Source of the DNA: Pomphorhynchus laevis
Lineage: Eukaryota; Acanthocephala; Palaeacanthocephala; Echinorhynchida; Pomphorhynchidae
Direction: 5' to 3'
NCBI GenBank assembly: GCA_012934845.2
Contig: WNNJ02001223.1
Coordinates: 62,001 to 126,000 of the forward strand
DNA: 64,000 nucleotides
Shown piece after piece: positions 62,013 to 64,000 of the stretch; within the stretch, counting starts at the first letter, position 1, and each line of letters starts with the position of its first letter. The notes below the pieces were generated by a model. It was not told the origin of the DNA. It saw only the letters and a program-made list of their open reading frames with translations, and did no database searches. Made by a program: the position numbers and the translations under genes.

Positions 62013-63287
62013 ATTATTTTGTTTAATTTAGTAAATTAAATTTTATATGTTCATACTTAAGACTTGAACTTTGTGGGTTTCCTTGTTATATTTTATCGCT
62101 ATAGATGAAACTGATAGATAATGAAGCGATTTTATAACGTAATCTTTTTTCGGTTTCTTAATTTGTCAACGTATTTATTATTAAATTTATATTTAATATC
62201 TTTAAATAAATTAATTTTTATATTTTAAAATATTAATTTATATTAATTTATTTAATTTCTTAATTGATAATAAATAGCGGGAATGCTGATGTCATTAAAG
62301 TTTTTCGCTATGTTCTTAATAAGCAGTCCTCCAGCGTTTTATCGAGCAGTCCAGCGCTTCCTCCGTAGAGTAATTTACTTCTCTTATAGGATTAGCGATC
62401 AATGTTATGACAGTAAATACTATTTGCACTCAACATATTTAAAACAATAATATTCTACATTGACAAAAAAAACGTTCAGAGTGGAGGATTTTCTCTCTCT
62501 TATCGCAGTAAAAGCTAGTACGCAGGTACTAGCTTCTAAAGTGCAAATTCTTACAATGCTTCGTCACAGTAATATCAACATGAGCATTTTTATTGTGCAA
62601 CAGATGAACATACCGTTCTAATGTACTACTTGGAATCATTTATTAGATACTGTAATGTCAAGGTTGTAAATTTGATACAATAGATGTAAAACCGAGATTT
62701 TTCTTTATATCCATTTACAGACAGTGCCCATGACTAGTTTTTTGAAGAACTATCATTTTCTGTATTTTCACGTGAGAAAAAGAGCTGAATGATAAGAGCA
62801 TATAAAATTGATAATAAAGGTTTCTGCCGAAAACGGTTTTGTGGGCACATCATGATGATGATGGGTAATTGAGGAGAATGCAAAAGAACAGATTGAACTT
62901 AATGCTAACTGCTTACGATTGAAATGACAGACTAATAAACATGTAAAGAGAACTTAAATGAACAAACTTATTTTCGACTTTTGATTGAACACGATTAATA
63001 AAGAAGAACTATATACGAAGTGATCGTTTCTTTAGAACGGGTCACGCCTGCTCTTTAGTAAATGTGATTTCTTATTGGTTCTATGCTAATAGACATTGTA
63101 TATTTTATAGGACATTATATGATATCTTCTCTGTTGGTATTATATATATAAAAAGACTTTTAAATATAATGTGAGAAGCCCTAATCTGCCAAATCAAGTA
63201 GGAAAAATAGGAAAACAAAAATTTTGTGAAAACGATTGAACTAGAAATAATTAATTTTAGGTATTAGGTAGGTACTGCTGTACATTG
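62013..63287. other. AT-rich intergenic stretch
   Basis: No gene or large repeat was recognised. It lies downstream of the minus-strand gene and should contain its 3' UTR near the right end. Confidence 0.4.
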
Positions 63288-63703
63288 CTAGTTTAAAGGA
63301 TCAAGTGGTACAGCTTCGTGATCATTATCTTCGACCGGTCCAAACTCATTTTCAAAAAACGAGGGATCCTTATAAGACTTAATCAAATGCAAAAAGGGAT
63401 CAGATAGTGACGAGGGATCAACTTCCTCTAACAAGTCGTCCATGCACTCCGCCGTAATGTTAAGAATTTCGTAAAGTTCATCGCTTTCACAGTCAAGACT
63501 AGATGAGTTGAGGTTTGATTCACTGAAATCAATGCATATATGAACAATTGGATAATATAAAGAAATTTATTGACCTCCATAGCTCCTCAATTGTAGCGTT
63601 TATGTCTTTACTCATTTTCGGATCAATATCTTCTGCCAGTTTTTGAAGACTGTAAAATTGTCTTCTTGTTTTTATCATTTTTAATGTTAATTCGCTGAGA
63701 TAA
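63288..63703 (-). CDS. 3' end of an unrecognised minus-strand gene, two exons
   Basis: Exon 63,575-63,703 starts after a good acceptor (TTTCACTTGCAG) with one base completing a codon. It encodes YLSELTLKMIKTRRQFYSLQ and KLAEDIDPKMSKDINATIEE. A 52-nt GT-AG intron (63,523-63,574) follows. The last exon, 63,288-63,522, reads SESNLNSSSLDCESDELYEI, ECMDDLLEEVDPSSL and ends VPLDPLN before TAG at 63,288. The splice keeps the frame. The product part is 120 residues, helical at first, then acidic. I do not recognise the family. Upstream exons lie at or beyond the right edge: the longer frame to 63,759 has only a TTG start and an upstream stop. Confidence 0.65.
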
Positions 63704-64000
63704 CTGCAAGTGAAAGTTCGATATAACGTTACCAATGGCTTCTCGTTACTAAACGACAATTTATAATTTTAATAATGTCATCTCAAAAATAAACATCTTA
63801 AATACACGCCATCACTAAGTTTGATCATAATATATACATATATTATTGGTCTCTGTCAACAAAAACATAGATTAATAATCTTCAAATAATCTTATATCAA
63901 CTAATGATGAGTTTATATATATCATTCGTCTTTTGTAACTACGCGTTAACAGTTTCTTTTTTTTACCAAAACGCTTACTCCGTTTTGTCAAAAACTAAGG

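Noticed and set aside
63704-63759. Extension of the minus-strand gene to a start at 63,759, or a 29-nt micro-intron here
   Set aside because: The start is TTG with an in-frame stop just upstream, and removing 29 nt would shift the frame into a stop. A plain splice acceptor at 63,704-63,705 is the simpler reading.

Overview
The window looks like nuclear DNA from a flatworm, most likely a trematode. It is AT-rich and has no operons. One spliced gene is spread over 23 kb, short and long introns are mixed, and the repeats are of kinds known from schistosome-like genomes: RTE and CR1-like LINEs, Penelope-like elements (PLEs), Ty3/Gypsy elements and hammerhead-ribozyme-bearing repeats. No species can be named from the sequence alone.

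Three host genes stand out. (1) Mitochondrial ribosomal protein L39 lies at 10,744-11,868 (+) as one open frame. (2) An SLC41-family divalent-cation (Mg2+) transporter runs from 34,134 to 57,654 (+) in 11 exons. All splice junctions and phases can be read and the product is about 550 residues. (3) The last two exons of an unrecognised minus-strand gene lie at 63,288-63,703, separated by a 52-nt intron; its 5' part is outside or near the right edge.

Everything else is mostly layered mobile DNA. 1-4 kb: the 5' part of a zinc-finger LINE running off the left edge, a PLE reverse transcriptase and a PLE GIY-YIG fragment. 4.1-10 kb: an RTE LINE (-) split by a young Ty3/Gypsy element with identical 98-bp LTRs. 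12.5-15.2 kb: a second RTE copy that keeps the empty version of that insertion site. 15.3-24.5 kb: a PLE bounded by a 13-bp target duplication, which later received an IS630/Tc1-like DNA transposon and a Jockey-group LINE; the LINE landed inside the PLE's hammerhead core. 26.4-29.0 kb: a second, shortened Ty3/Gypsy element. 29.2-33.8 kb: a plus-strand LINE split by a 3.9-kb CR1/L2-like LINE. Introns 1, 2, 3, 4, 9 and 10 of SLC41 hold further LINE pieces, satellites, hairpins and ribozyme-like motifs. 57.7-63.3 kb: a long inverted repeat, a mariner-like relic, a SINE-like repeat pair and another inverted repeat.

Two themes go beyond ordinary annotation. First, both Gypsy elements carry, one nucleotide inside the LTR where a tRNA primer-binding site is expected, a 12-14 nt stretch complementary to a stretch at the same position of their own LTR. 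The two sequences are unrelated, which points to Tf1-like self-priming. Second, hammerhead-like motifs recur in many unrelated-looking repeats. They share a core with one extra base before stem II, stems that co-vary, and a stem III so short that cleavage would need a dimer.
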